Assembly (NCBI GenBank): GCA_944548615.1
Contig: OX155964.1
Coordinates: forward strand, 13,179,615-13,243,614
Length of the DNA stretch: 64,000 nucleotides
Origin: Micropterix aruncella
Lineage: Eukaryota > Arthropoda > Insecta > Lepidoptera > Micropterigidae
Reading direction: 5' to 3'
The stretch's first letter is position 1. Each line of letters opens with the position of its first letter. The notes beneath the pieces were generated by a model that ran no database searches, had not been told where the DNA came from, and saw only the letters and a list, made by a program, of their open reading frames with translations. The position numbers and the translations under genes were made by a program. Shown here piece after piece: positions 63,541-64,000 of this stretch.

Positions 63541-64000
63541 GTTTATTAAGCTATTGCATAGCTTTTATCGCGGGCCTGCCAGCGCGGCGACCGAATAAAG
63601 AAATTTCTTAACGAAAACTAATAATTTTAAATTGATAATTACGTCTAAACGAGTACTGCTTACGATTCGAAAAAAATATATGTTAAACAAGAACATTTTC
63701 CTAATATTCTTTGCTTTGAATATTTTAGATTTTGTTTATATTACATAGTGCAATTAATTTGTGAAATTAGGTCTAACCGAACACAAAAGCGACTACTACG
63801 CAAATACTATCTGGCGTATTATTATGAAACTTGCACCATTTTAAAGATAATTTAATCATCTATCTTTTTATCTACGATTTTTTTCGAATAATCCGTTTTT
63901 TTTGCTTTATCGAATAAAAAATTCATACGCGGCGTTCTATCGGAAGACGTTTAAATTATTCCGAATCATTTGCTTCCGCAGCCGCAAATGATTCGGAATA
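63541..64000. mobile_element. Inverted copy of the 26.4-kb GCTATTGCATAGC repeat (cut by window end)
   Basis: 63545-63960 is the reverse complement of about 26520-26950. Shared blocks include AAGCTATTGCATAGCTTTTATCGC, GGTCTAACCGAACACAAAA and ATTATGAAACTTGCACCATTTTAAAGATAAT. It ends in a different hairpin: ATTCCGAATCATTTGC against GCAAATGATTCGGAAT (63959-63998). The right end lies beyond the window. Confidence 0.7.

Overview
This window is insect-type, AT-rich, repeat-dominated DNA, most likely from a moth or butterfly. The pointers are a Helitron with lepidopteran-type ends, tRNA-derived SINEs, Jockey-like LINE debris, a decayed mariner copy, many palindromic MITEs and a BEL/Pao LTR retrotransposon. 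I see no bacterial gene organisation. No complete host gene can be supported. Host coding candidates are one short GC-rich exon near 13.7 kb and a short reading frame beginning at 43005 that is split by the BEL/Pao insertion.

Layout. 1-30 kb is a graveyard of transposable elements. It holds a GC-richer unit of about 700 bp that is partly tandem (1-780 and 14080-16085), LINE fragments (1.1, 6.0, 16.1, 23.7 and 24.1 kb), at least eight foldback or palindromic MITEs, SINEs and minisatellites. At 30.06-33.63 kb is a well preserved 5'-truncated LINE on the minus strand. It has an 18-bp target-site duplication, the last 37 codons of ORF1, and an open ORF2 with endonuclease and reverse transcriptase. 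From 34 to 43 kb there is another LINE fragment, a split copy of the 700-bp unit, a SINE, a broken mariner transposase, a second copy of the 3.4-kb foldback element and a pair of Helitron copies.

The dominant structure is 43092-62037: a BEL/Pao element arranged as LTR-internal-LTR-internal-LTR on the minus strand. The LTRs are 2470 bp, the internal regions 5768 bp, and the period is exactly 8238 bp. The whole 18.9-kb array is flanked by one 5-bp duplication (TATTA), so it entered as a single insertion. I find four differences between the outer LTRs. The middle LTR matches the right LTR at the two left-hand sites and the left LTR at the two right-hand sites. This is the pattern expected from unequal crossing-over between the two LTRs of one insertion, with the exchange between 52729 and 52935.

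Each internal region has a tRNA-Tyr-type primer binding site, a Gag-protease frame, and an RT-RNase H-integrase frame. The two frames are in the same phase, separated by a single UGA. All catalytic residues I can check in the RT, RNase H and integrase are present. The array lies after codon 29 of a small reading frame that resumes in frame on its far side. The flanking protein looks like the start of a tyrosine-recombinase-type (Crypton-like) core-binding domain.
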